Assembly (NCBI RefSeq): GCF_003725535.1
Contig: NZ_RJSF01000011.1
Coordinates: forward strand, 1 to 33,383
Direction of reading: 5' to 3'
DNA from: Nocardioides pocheonensis
Lineage (GTDB): Bacteria; Actinomycetota; Actinomycetes; Propionibacteriales; Nocardioidaceae
DNA length: 33,383 nt
The translations under genes were made by a program, and so were the position numbers. The stretch's first letter is position 1, and each line of letters starts with the position of its first letter. Positions 14,945-21,828 of the stretch are shown here, piece after piece. The notes below the pieces were generated by a model, which was given only the letters and a program-made list of their open reading frames with translations, made no database searches and was not told where the DNA came from.

Positions 14945-16512
14945 GGCGCACGTTCGTCGTCCTGACCGCGGTCGGAGCGCTCATGGCCGCACCACTCGTG
15001 GCCGCACCGAGCCAGGCCGTCGTGCGCACCGACCCGGACTTCAGCGGGTTCACCACTCAGGCGACCGCGACCCCGCTGCGGATCGAGGTCTACGAGCCGG
15101 CCATCCCGATCCCGTCCGACCCGCAGGCCGAGATGGACTTCTCCTACACCCGTGTCGACGGCACGTCCGGTCCCACCGGCTCGGCCCGCGCCTCCGCCCT
15201 GTGGCCCGGCGACTCCATCGGCGAGGGCTTCAAGACCTTCGGCGAGCAGCTCGGCCTGCCCGAAGCGCTGTACCAGAACGGCTACCCCGCGCAGGTCAAC
15301 GCGCAGTCCCCGGGTGACATCACCCAGGCTGCCCAGGAGCCGCTGCCCGGCATGGTGGCCCGCGTCAACGCCACGGACAAGAAGGCGATCGCCAAGGCCG
15401 GCTACGGCACCGGGGGCGACGTGCCGGAGGGCCACGCCGGCGACGGTACGACGCCCAAGCCGGCCAACCCGCTGACCTCCCTGCTCGGCGGCGACCTCAG
15501 CGCGCTCGGCAACATCCTGACCGGCACGGCCACCGGCAACGGGGACAACCCCGTGTCGACCAGCCCGTTGGGGATGCTGAGCCTGCTGGTCAACGCCAAC
15601 GGCATGCAGAGCATCTCCACCACGGACTACTCCGGCGACAAGGTGATCGCCACGGCGACCAGCCGCCTCGGCGAGCTCGACATCCTCGGCGGCCTGATCA
15701 AGCTGACCGGCATCGAGGTGGTGGCGAAGACCACGAGCAACATCGCCGACGGCGGCAAGGTCAGCACCCGCGTGAACTACGGCGGCATGACCATCGCCGG
15801 CACGCCGTTCGCGTTCACCAGCGACGGCTTCGTCGCCGGCGGTGCGCCGGTCGCGGCGCCGGGCCTGCCCACCAACGCGACCGACGCGCTCAAGGCGCTG
15901 GGCATCAGCATCGAGATCCCGAAGCCCACGGCCACCACCGACGGCGCCCAGGCGACCGCGGCGGCCCAGGGCCCGACGATCACCATCGACACGGCGCCGC
16001 TGCGCTCGAAGCTGCCGGACCTGCCGCTGGCCGACCTGATCAACAAGTTCCCCGACCAGGCCGCGCAGCTCAAGAGCCTGCTCCTCGCCCTCACCGAGGC
16101 GCACCCGAAGATCGTGGTCAAGCTCGGTGGGGTGACCAGCCAGGCCGAGACCGTGGCGGCGATCGGCGACGACACCACCGCGGCCGGGCCGACCACCTCC
16201 GACAGCAGCGCAGCGTCGAGCGCAAGCGGCCCGGCAGCCGGCAGCGGGACGGCTGCCCCGCCGGCCACGTCGGCCGAGGCTGCACCGGCGGCCTCGACCG
16301 CGCCCACGACCACCACGCCCGTGAAGACGGTCTCGGCGGTCCCCGGACTCCCACCGCTCGGCAGCGTGCCGGGCATGCTCACCCTGCTCGGGATGCTCCT
16401 CGCGGCCGGCGCCGGCTGGTACCTGCGACGAGCCGGCGGCCTGCTCTTCGGAGTCGGCGCCACCTGTTCCCACGGCCTGAAGGCCGGCATCCCCGACCTG
16501 AGGAAGGCATGA
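14941..16512 (+). CDS. Membrane-anchored surface protein of the Liv-like operon, unknown
   Basis: 523 residues from the ATG at 14941, which overlaps the livF-like stop by 4 bp. Signal peptide ~1-26 (VAAPSQAV). A long extracellular region follows with alternating beta-like segments (PLRIEVYEPAIPIPSDPQAE, IEVVAKTTSNIADGG, TRVNYGGMTIAGTPFAFT) and almost no cysteine. Residues ~405-460 are an Ala/Ser/Thr/Pro stalk, then a hydrophobic helix at ~478-500 and a short tail with Arg/Lys, so the C-terminus is in the membrane. It resembles proteins annotated as choice-of-anchor P family, a weak match from memory. No enzyme motif is seen. Tight coupling to the ATPases suggests it serves the importer, for example by capturing a hydrophobic substrate in the cell wall (inference). 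Confidence 0.7.
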   Translation: MRRTFVVLTAVGALMAAPLVAAPSQAVVRTDPDFSGFTTQATATPLRIEVYEPAIPIPSDPQAEMDFSYTRVDGTSGPTGSARASALWPGDSIGEGFKTFGEQLGLPEALYQNGYPAQVNAQSPGDITQAAQEPLPGMVARVNATDKKAIAKAGYGTGGDVPEGHAGDGTTPKPANPLTSLLGGDLSALGNILTGTATGNGDNPVSTSPLGMLSLLVNANGMQSISTTDYSGDKVIATATSRLGELDILGGLIKLTGIEVVAKTTSNIADGGKVSTRVNYGGMTIAGTPFAFTSDGFVAGGAPVAAPGLPTNATDALKALGISIEIPKPTATTDGAQATAAAQGPTITIDTAPLRSKLPDLPLADLINKFPDQAAQLKSLLLALTEAHPKIVVKLGGVTSQAETVAAIGDDTTAAGPTTSDSSAASSASGPAAGSGTAAPPATSAEAAPAASTAPTTTTPVKTVSAVPGLPPLGSVPGMLTLLGMLLAAGAGWYLRRAGGLLFGVGATCSHGLKAGIPDLRKA

Positions 16513-16513
16513 G

Positions 16514-17107
16514 ATGACCACCCAAGTCCAGCCCGCCGTCCAGATCCCGGCGCAGAATTCGGCACAGGCGACTGCGCCGCACGCCATGCCCCGCGCCGCG
16601 AGCCGGGGCGAGGGTGTCGCCCCGCTGCGCGACAACCCGGCCCAGCTGCTCCACCTGGTGCTCTTCGTCGCCGGCGCCGTGCTCCTGCCTGCGGGCCTGA
16701 TCGTCATCGGCCTGGGCTGGTACGGCGTGGCGCACACGCCGTACGTCTACAACCAGAACGCCTACATCGTCTCCGGCGGCATCCTCGGCCTCGGGATCAC
16801 CTTCGTCGGCGGCTTCCTCTACTTCGGCTCGTGGCTCGCCCGCATCGCCGCGGACCAGAAGGAGGCGCAGCGTCAACTCTCGGACACGCTGCTGCTGCTC
16901 GCGGACGCCGTCTCGCACAACAACGCGGTGGCGAACGGTGCTCGGCCCGCCGCCCGGCCGCGGGACCCGGGCGCGGTGCTCGTCGTCGCCGGCAACGGCA
17001 CGACCGTCCACCGCGCCGACTGCGACCTGGTCGCCGGCCGTGAGGACCTCCGTCCCGCGGGCGCCGACGCGCCGAACCTCACGCGCTGCCGCCTCTGCGC
17101 GAAGTGA
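16514..17107 (+). CDS. Two-helix membrane protein with C-terminal His/Cys motif
   Basis: 197 residues from the ATG at 16514, 1 nt after the previous stop, so it is the last gene of the operon. It has a Gln/Ala-rich cytosolic or disordered N-terminus; two membrane helices at ~45-72 and ~83-110; a helical linker (RIAADQKEAQRQLSDTLLLL); and a C-terminal module (~155-197) with VHRADC, then CRLC. The H-x3-C ... C-x2-C spacing resembles the small metal-binding modules related to the Ada zinc domain, also found next to nucleases and membrane segments. Function unknown. Its location ties it to the importer and the surface protein. Confidence 0.65.
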   Translation: MTTQVQPAVQIPAQNSAQATAPHAMPRAASRGEGVAPLRDNPAQLLHLVLFVAGAVLLPAGLIVIGLGWYGVAHTPYVYNQNAYIVSGGILGLGITFVGGFLYFGSWLARIAADQKEAQRQLSDTLLLLADAVSHNNAVANGARPAARPRDPGAVLVVAGNGTTVHRADCDLVAGREDLRPAGADAPNLTRCRLCAK

Positions 17108-17128
17108 CCTGACGCGCGCAGGCGCCCG

Positions 17129-17503
17129 TCACTCGTCGCGGAAGCGGACCACCGCCGGCACCGGCGCGCCGTCGTCGGGGGTGGTGACGTCCGCCGACTC
17201 GATCACGGACCGCACCCGCTCCCGCTCACCCTCGATGCCACCCGGGCATCCGACCAGCACGGTCTGGTTCGGGTGCGTGGCGTCTGTGGTGGCGTCGTAG
17301 CCGGCTCGCTCCAGGGCGGCGAGGACAACGGCCGGGTCCTGGCCGACCGGCACCTCGTACTCCAGCGTCGGCACGCGGTCGGAGTGCAGCTCCTTGTCCA
17401 CCTGCTCACGCCGGCGCAGGAACCCGGTCTGCTCACGGACGACGTACAGCGTGATCACGGCGAGGGCGAGGATCGCCGCGAACACGGCGAAGGCGTAGTA
17501 CAT
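17129..17503 (-). CDS. Single-helix membrane protein, tandem paralog B
   Basis: 124 residues from the ATG at 17503, with AGGAAGGGG upstream. One N-terminal membrane helix (~1-22), then a cytosolic domain with the pattern PTLEYEVPVGQDPAVVLAAL, ERAGYDATTD, TVLVGCPGG, VRSVIESADVTTP, and a final VRFRDE. It is clearly paralogous to the gene at 17594-17962, with the same order of blocks and spacing. I do not recognise a named family. The cytosolic part looks like a small alpha/beta fold (strand, helix with ALERAGY, strand with VLV.CP). It converges with the end of the Liv-like operon. An 11-bp-period direct repeat lies upstream (17579-17597). Confidence 0.65.
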   Translation of the reverse strand: MYYAFAVFAAILALAVITLYVVREQTGFLRRREQVDKELHSDRVPTLEYEVPVGQDPAVVLAALERAGYDATTDATHPNQTVLVGCPGGIEGERERVRSVIESADVTTPDDGAPVPAVVRFRDE

Positions 17504-17578
17504 GGGGGCCCCTTCCTGGGAGCAGATCCAGACCTTGTGTCCGTACCCGGTGCCGTGGGCGCGAAACCGATCTGGGAC

Positions 17579-17597
17579 GCTCTCAGGCTGCTCTCAG
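17579..17597 (-). promoter_or_regulatory. Direct repeat GCTCTCAG-N3-GCTCTCAG
   Basis: Two identical 8-mers with an 11-bp period (CTGAGAGC on the minus strand) lie 76-94 bp upstream of the gene at 17129-17503 and just past the stop of its paralog. This is the layout bound by OmpR-family response regulators. The regulator is not known. Confidence 0.45.
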
Positions 17598-17962
17598 GGC
17601 TCGTCGCTGAACCGGACCGCGGCGCGGGGCCGCGTCTCCACCTTCGGCGTCGTCACTCCGGCGTTCGCGATCACCTCGCGCACCTTCGCGCGCGACTGGT
17701 CGGGACTGTCGGGGCACTTGACCAGCACCACCTGGTGCGACCCGTGCGAGTCGACACCCACGGTGTAGCCCGCACGCTCGAGCGCGGCGATCACGACGAC
17801 CGGGTCCTCGCCGGTCGGGACGACGTACTCCAGCGTCGGGGTGCTCGCGTCGTGCAGCTCGGCCTCGACCCGCTCACGACCCAGGGACTCGTTCTTCAGC
17901 ATGCGCATCGCCAGCGCGACCAGCACCACCACGGCCACGAGGCCGACCATCCAGAATGCCAT
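17594..17962 (-). CDS. Single-helix membrane protein, tandem paralog A
   Basis: 122 residues. The frame is open much further upstream, but the ATG at 17962 has GAGGAGGAG directly before it and gives an N-terminal membrane helix (MAFWMVGLVAVVVLVALAM), matching the paralog at 17129-17503. Shared blocks: TPTLEYVVPTGEDPVVVIAA, LERAGYTVGVD, VVLVKCPDS, KVREVIANAGVTTP, and VRFSDE at the end. The two genes are separated by 90 bp on the same strand and are clearly a tandem duplication. Function unknown. Confidence 0.65.
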   Translation of the reverse strand: MAFWMVGLVAVVVLVALAMRMLKNESLGRERVEAELHDASTPTLEYVVPTGEDPVVVIAALERAGYTVGVDSHGSHQVVLVKCPDSPDQSRAKVREVIANAGVTTPKVETRPRAAVRFSDEP

Positions 17963-18036
17963 CACTCCTCCTCGGGTTCGCGAGGTCGGGTTCGTCGAGG
18001 CGGGACCACTGCCGCGGCGATCGTTGCTTCGACGGT

Positions 18037-18052
18037 GCACCCGCACGGGTGC
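18037..18052 (-). terminator. Hairpin after alpha/beta hydrolase
   Basis: GCACCC-GCAC-GGGTGC, a perfect 6-bp stem 17 nt past the hydrolase stop on the minus strand. An alternative shifted pairing is also possible. Confidence 0.45.
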
Positions 18053-18068
18053 GGCAGGACAGGGTCCT

Positions 18069-18938
18069 TCAGCCCAAGAACGAGAGGACCTTTCGGCCCG
18101 TCTGCTCCGGCTGCTCGAGCTGGAGGAAGTGCCCGGCGTCCGGCACCACGTGCACCTCGCTGCCGGCGGGGAGGTGCGGAGCGACCAGGCCGGCCAGACG
18201 GGCGTCGAGGCAGCCGTCGTCCGCGCCGTGCAGGTACAACGTCGGTACGACGGGCAGCCGCATCTCCGCACCCTTCCAACGCCGGTAGCGCGCGGGTACC
18301 GGCCGCCAGGGGCTGGCCAGCGACCGGTAGTAGCCGATCGCCGCCGAGCGCTGCGCCCGGTCCGGAAGGGCGGCCGCGAGGTGACCAAGGTCCTCCGTGG
18401 CGTCGTACCCGGGCGACCAGTCCCGCCAGAGCCGGGGCACCAGCCGGTCGAACCGGCGCTCGGGCAGCGCCGGGAGCAGGTTGAAGCCGACGTACCAGCT
18501 GTTGCGGAGCTGGCGCGGGAGCACGGGGAGCGCACGCGGGCTCCGCAGGCAGGGGAAGGGCGGGACCGCCATCGCCACGACCCGCGCGAAGGGTGAGTCG
18601 TCGTGGGCCGCGAGGGCGTTCGCCGTGATCGCGCCCCAGTCGTGCCCGACGAGGACTGCGTCCGGGCCCCCGCCGAGTGCCTCGTGCACCCCGACCGCGT
18701 CTGCCATCAGCGCGGCGACGTGACCACTGCCGTCCGCCGGCACCGTCGACGGCGCGTAGCCGCGCGTGAACGGAGCGACCACCCTCCAGCCCGCGTCGCC
18801 GAGCACCGGACCGAGGTGGCGCCACGTGTGCGCGGTGTCCGGGAAGCCGTGCAGCAGGACCGCAAGTCTTCCGGACTCAGGACCCCACGAGAGTGCCGAA
18901 AGTGACACCTGGGGAAGGTCGATCCGTACGGGGCGCAT
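18069..18938 (-). CDS. Alpha/beta hydrolase, epoxide-hydrolase/dehalogenase type
   Basis: 289 residues from the ATG at 18938; CAGGAT lies 6 nt before it, suggesting a leaderless start. The open frame to 19031 adds nothing family-like. Motifs: oxyanion loop HGFPDTAHTW, nucleophile elbow GHDWGA with Asp 100 as nucleophile (not Ser), HGADDGCLD with the probable acid, and DAGHFLQLE with the catalytic His near 270. An Asp nucleophile points to epoxide hydrolases or dehalogenases rather than esterases. There is no signal peptide, so it is cytosolic. It is divergent from a second hydrolase (19074-20111). The substrate cannot be read from the sequence. Confidence 0.85.
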   Translation of the reverse strand: MRPVRIDLPQVSLSALSWGPESGRLAVLLHGFPDTAHTWRHLGPVLGDAGWRVVAPFTRGYAPSTVPADGSGHVAALMADAVGVHEALGGGPDAVLVGHDWGAITANALAAHDDSPFARVVAMAVPPFPCLRSPRALPVLPRQLRNSWYVGFNLLPALPERRFDRLVPRLWRDWSPGYDATEDLGHLAAALPDRAQRSAAIGYYRSLASPWRPVPARYRRWKGAEMRLPVVPTLYLHGADDGCLDARLAGLVAPHLPAGSEVHVVPDAGHFLQLEQPEQTGRKVLSFLG

Positions 18939-18944
18939 GCGCAC

Positions 18945-18950
18945 ATCCTG
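18945..18950 (-). promoter_or_regulatory. Candidate -10 hexamer CAGGAT of the hydrolase gene
   Basis: CAGGAT on the minus strand, then 6 nt, then the ATG at 18938: the same leaderless spacing as at several other units in this window. Confidence 0.35.
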
Positions 18951-19073
18951 CCCCGGGTATGCCTTAGGTCCTGTCGCACCCGGCCGACAAGTCAAGAAAT
19001 GGGGAATCGCCCTACGGGGGTGGGCGTTCACCCGATAGGTTGCGGCGCACCCCGCCGTGAGAAAGGTCCGTCG

Positions 19074-20111
19074 ATGAGCCCGTCGGAGGCACGATCACGA
19101 CTCTCGCTGGTGGTGTCCCCCGCCGCCGAGCAGGAGCTCGAGAAGCGCGCGGTCCCGACCCGCTTCGGTGGCGGCAGCGCCCGGTCCCGGCTGCTGGCGG
19201 GTGCCCTGCGCAACACCGTGCGACCCTTCATCTCGGTCTGGTCACGCGTTCCGCTGCTGCCGTGGCCCTACTTCGTCGTCGACTATGCCGGCCTGCTGCT
19301 CAAGCCGGTGCCCGGCACGACGTACGAGCGCGTCGAGCTGCCGAGCTGCAAGGCCGAGGTGCTCCGCACGCCGAACACCGAGGACCGCGTGATCGTCTAC
19401 CTCCACGGCGGCGCCTTCGTGGTCGGCGGCCGGTTCCTGCACCGCTCGCTGATGTCGCGCATCGCCGACCGCAACCGGGCGACCCTGGTCGCGGTGGACT
19501 ATCGGCAGCTCCCGCACCACCCGGTGAGCGCCTCGGTCGAGGACGGCCTCGACGCCTACCGCCACGTGCTCGACTCCGGCGTGCCGGCCTCGAAGGTGCT
19601 GATCATGGGCGACTCCGCGGGCGGTTACCTCACCTTCCAGGTGGCGCTGGCGGCCGAGGCCGAGGGGCTGCCGATGCCGGCCGGACTGGTCGCGATGTCC
19701 CCCCTGATCGACTTCGACGGCACCGCGAAGCTCGAGGCGGAGTCCGCGAGCACCTGTGCCGTCTTCCCCTCCACCTGCTTCGACGCGCTCGCGAAGGTCG
19801 TGCTCCGCGCGGCTCGTCGCGCAGGTGAGGCGCACGCCCTGCCGGACACCCCGTCGCGCGCGGCCCTCCACGGCCTGCCGCCCTCGCTGATCCAGGCGAG
19901 CACCGCGGAGATCGTGCACCCCGATGCGGAGTCGATGGCGTCGGCGCTGCACGGAGCCGGTGTCGACTGCGAGCTCCAGGTCTGGGACCACCAGGTGCAC
20001 GTGTTCCAGGCCGCAGCCGGCTTCGTGCCCGAGGCCGACCAGGCCCTCGAGGAGATCGCGGACTTCGTCGACCGGGTCGTCCCCGACGTGCCCTGGGCGA
20101 TCGAGGCGTAG
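19074..20111 (+). CDS. Alpha/beta hydrolase, hormone-sensitive-lipase family
   Basis: 345 residues from the ATG at 19074, preceded by GAAAGG; the longer frame to 18999 crosses the promoter. It has the HSL-type oxyanion motif YLHGGAFVVGG, the nucleophile elbow GDSAGGY with Ser 181, Asp 284 in HPDAESM and His 309 in DHQVHVFQ, in the right order for a catalytic triad. The N-terminal ~90 residues form the cap region. These enzymes cleave short to medium acyl esters, and in actinobacteria they often act on lipid or steroid esters. No signal peptide is seen. It is divergent from the epoxide-hydrolase-like gene and followed, after a repeat element, by an acyltransferase-like gene. Confidence 0.88.
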   Translation: MSPSEARSRLSLVVSPAAEQELEKRAVPTRFGGGSARSRLLAGALRNTVRPFISVWSRVPLLPWPYFVVDYAGLLLKPVPGTTYERVELPSCKAEVLRTPNTEDRVIVYLHGGAFVVGGRFLHRSLMSRIADRNRATLVAVDYRQLPHHPVSASVEDGLDAYRHVLDSGVPASKVLIMGDSAGGYLTFQVALAAEAEGLPMPAGLVAMSPLIDFDGTAKLEAESASTCAVFPSTCFDALAKVVLRAARRAGEAHALPDTPSRAALHGLPPSLIQASTAEIVHPDAESMASALHGAGVDCELQVWDHQVHVFQAAAGFVPEADQALEEIADFVDRVVPDVPWAIEA

Positions 20112-20124
20112 CTTCCGCGGCACC

Positions 20125-20161
20125 GGTGGTTGAGGTGCGAGCGCCAGCGAGCCTCGAAACC
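20125..20161. repeat. REP-like intergenic repeat, copy 1
   Basis: The element begins GGTGGTTGAGGTGCGAGC (20125-20142) and continues with GCGAGCCTCGAAACC, giving an imperfect inverted repeat (GGTT...AACC ends). The first 18 bp recur exactly at 33347-33364. It lies 14 bp after a gene end. Elements of this form recur between genes in Nocardioides-like genomes, from memory. Confidence 0.6.
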
Positions 20162-20236
20162 TCGGCCTGTGCGCCCACCGGACGTTGGCCCCGTCGGGAG
20201 GGACCGAAGGCCCTGCTCTTCACCGGTGACGGGGCG

Positions 20237-20242
20237 CACGCT
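20237..20242 (+). promoter_or_regulatory. Candidate -10 hexamer CACGCT of the acyltransferase-like gene
   Basis: CACGCT followed by 6 nt and the ATG at 20249, the leaderless geometry. There is no ribosome site in the same place. Confidence 0.35.
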
Positions 20243-20248
20243 GGTCCC

Positions 20249-21094
20249 ATGTTGAAGGTCGCACCGGCGCGTCGTACGCGCCTGCCGAGGAGCACGTCCG
20301 CCGGGACGACGAAGGGCCGCCGCGTGCGGGGCTGGCGCAAGCTGGCCGGCGCGACCTGGGGCCCTCCGGTCGACCCGCAGTTCTTCGGCGAGATGGAGAT
20401 CGACGCCGAGGCGTTGATGGACTTCGCCCGCCACGAGCGCGAGCGCACCGGCGTCCACGTCACGATGACCCACCTGGTCGGCCGCGCCGTCGCGCGCGGC
20501 CTGGCGGAGGTGCCGTCGCTGGGGATGCGGCTCGCGCACGGCCGGGAGTACCCCCGCGAGAGCATCGACGTGTTCTTCATCGTCGCCACCGGCGGCGGTG
20601 ACGAGCTCACCGGCGTGAAGATCGAGGGTGCGGACCAGCTGTCCGCGGTCGAGATCGCCACCGCCCTGCAGCGGCGCACCTCGGCGATCACCGCCGGCGC
20701 CGACCAGGAGTTCGGTCGGGCCAAGCAGATGCTCACCGTGCTGCCGCCGCGCGTGCTGCGGCAGGCGCTGCGGCTCTCGGCCTGGCTGTCCTCGGACCTG
20801 CACCTGGACCTGCCGATGCTCGGCGTCCGTCGGGAGGCCTTCGGCGGCGCGATGGTGACGTCGGTCGGCATGTGGGGCATCCGCCAGGCCTACTCGCCGC
20901 TGGCGGCGTACTACCGCGTGCCGCTGCTGGTCTGCGTCGGCGCGGTCACGCCGCGGCCCGTCGCGGTCGCCGGGCGCGTGGTGGTGCGGCCGATGTTCAC
21001 GCTGACCGCGACCTTCGACCACCGCTACGTCGACGGCTACCACGCCGCGCAGTTCGCGGAGTCGGTGCAGCGCTACTGCGCCCACCCCGACTGA
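20249..21094 (+). CDS. Stand-alone 2-oxoacid dehydrogenase E2-like acyltransferase
   Basis: 281 residues from the ATG at 20249; the longer frame to 20126 is made of the intergenic repeat and is rejected. The C-terminus carries the E2/CAT-fold active site DHRYVDG with His 258. Other family parts are VTMTHLVGRAVARGLAEVP and GGAMVTSVGMWGI. There is no lipoyl domain or E1/E3-binding domain, so it cannot work as a normal E2; the length fits the catalytic domain only. Such stand-alone proteins are common in actinobacteria, and a CoA-dependent acyl transfer to an unknown acceptor is likely. It follows an HSL-type lipase gene and precedes a two-component system. Confidence 0.8.
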   Translation: MLKVAPARRTRLPRSTSAGTTKGRRVRGWRKLAGATWGPPVDPQFFGEMEIDAEALMDFARHERERTGVHVTMTHLVGRAVARGLAEVPSLGMRLAHGREYPRESIDVFFIVATGGGDELTGVKIEGADQLSAVEIATALQRRTSAITAGADQEFGRAKQMLTVLPPRVLRQALRLSAWLSSDLHLDLPMLGVRREAFGGAMVTSVGMWGIRQAYSPLAAYYRVPLLVCVGAVTPRPVAVAGRVVVRPMFTLTATFDHRYVDGYHAAQFAESVQRYCAHPD

Positions 21095-21113
21095 ACCTGA
21101 ACACCGCCTGAAC
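21091..21113. promoter_or_regulatory. Response-regulator box, three CTGAAC repeats
   Basis: CTGAAC at 21091, 21097 and 21108; the last two have an 11-bp period (GTTCAG on the other strand). It ends 40 bp before the regulator ATG and overlaps the end of the acyltransferase gene. The same GTTCAG-N5-GTTCAG layout recurs at 23218-23234. Confidence 0.6.
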
Positions 21114-21141
21114 CTTCCGACGACGCGGCGCCGCGACGTGT

Positions 21142-21147
21142 GAGACT
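21142..21147 (+). promoter_or_regulatory. Candidate -10 hexamer GAGACT of the regulator gene
   Basis: GAGACT followed by 6 nt and the ATG at 21154, without a ribosome site. The CTGAAC boxes lie at about -63 to -41 from that inferred start, as for an activator. Confidence 0.4.
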
Positions 21148-21153
21148 CCGGGC

Positions 21154-21828
21154 ATGAGGATCCTGGTCGTCGAGGACGAGAAGCGGCTCGCCTCCTCGCT
21201 GCGCACAGGGCTCGAGGCGGAGGGGTTCGCGGTCGACACGGCGTACGACGGCGACGAGGGGCTCTGGTACGCCCGCGAGCACGACTACGACGCGATCCTG
21301 CTCGACATCATGCTGCCGGGCCTCAACGGCTACAAGGTCTGCGAGACGCTGCGCGCGGAGTCGAACTGGACCCCGATCCTCATGCTGACCGCCAAGGACG
21401 GCGAGTGGGACCAGGTCGAGGCACTCGACACCGGTGCCGACGACTACGTGACCAAGCCGTTCTCCTTCCAGGTCCTGCTCGCCCGGCTCCGCTCGCTGCT
21501 GCGCCGGGGGGCCACCGAGCGACCGACGAACCTCGTGGTGGGTGACCTCGAGCTCGACCCGGCGGCACGCCGGGTGACCCGTGCCGGCACGGAGATCAGC
21601 CTCACCAGCCGGGAGATGTCGCTCCTGGAGTTCCTGATGCGCCGGCACGGTGAGGTGGTCACCAAGGCCGACATCCTCGGCCACGTGTGGGACTACGCGT
21701 TCGAGGGCGACCCGAACATCGTGGAGGTGTACGTCGGCCGCCTCCGCCGCAAGGTCGACCGCCCGTTCGGCCGGGCCGACATCGAGACGCTGCGCGGCAG
21801 TGGCTACCGGCTGCGGGACAGCGAGTGA
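21154..21828 (+). CDS. OmpR/PhoB-family response regulator
   Basis: 224 residues from the ATG at 21154. The receiver domain is ~1-118: acidic pocket VVEDE, phospho-acceptor Asp 51 in LLDIMLPG, MLTAKD, and KPFSF with the conserved Lys. A winged-helix DNA-binding domain (~127-222) has SLTSREMSLLEFLMRR and VYVGRLRRKVD, then GSGYRL. It forms a pair with the sensor kinase that starts in its stop codon (GTGA overlap). The 11-bp-period CTGAAC boxes just upstream suggest autoregulation, and matching boxes before the glycosyltransferase gene at 23258 suggest that gene is its target. Confidence 0.93.
   Translation: MRILVVEDEKRLASSLRTGLEAEGFAVDTAYDGDEGLWYAREHDYDAILLDIMLPGLNGYKVCETLRAESNWTPILMLTAKDGEWDQVEALDTGADDYVTKPFSFQVLLARLRSLLRRGATERPTNLVVGDLELDPAARRVTRAGTEISLTSREMSLLEFLMRRHGEVVTKADILGHVWDYAFEGDPNIVEVYVGRLRRKVDRPFGRADIETLRGSGYRLRDSE

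Noticed and set aside
20126-20248. Longer start for the E2-like gene
   Set aside because: These codons are translated from the dispersed intergenic repeat and spacer, not from family sequence.
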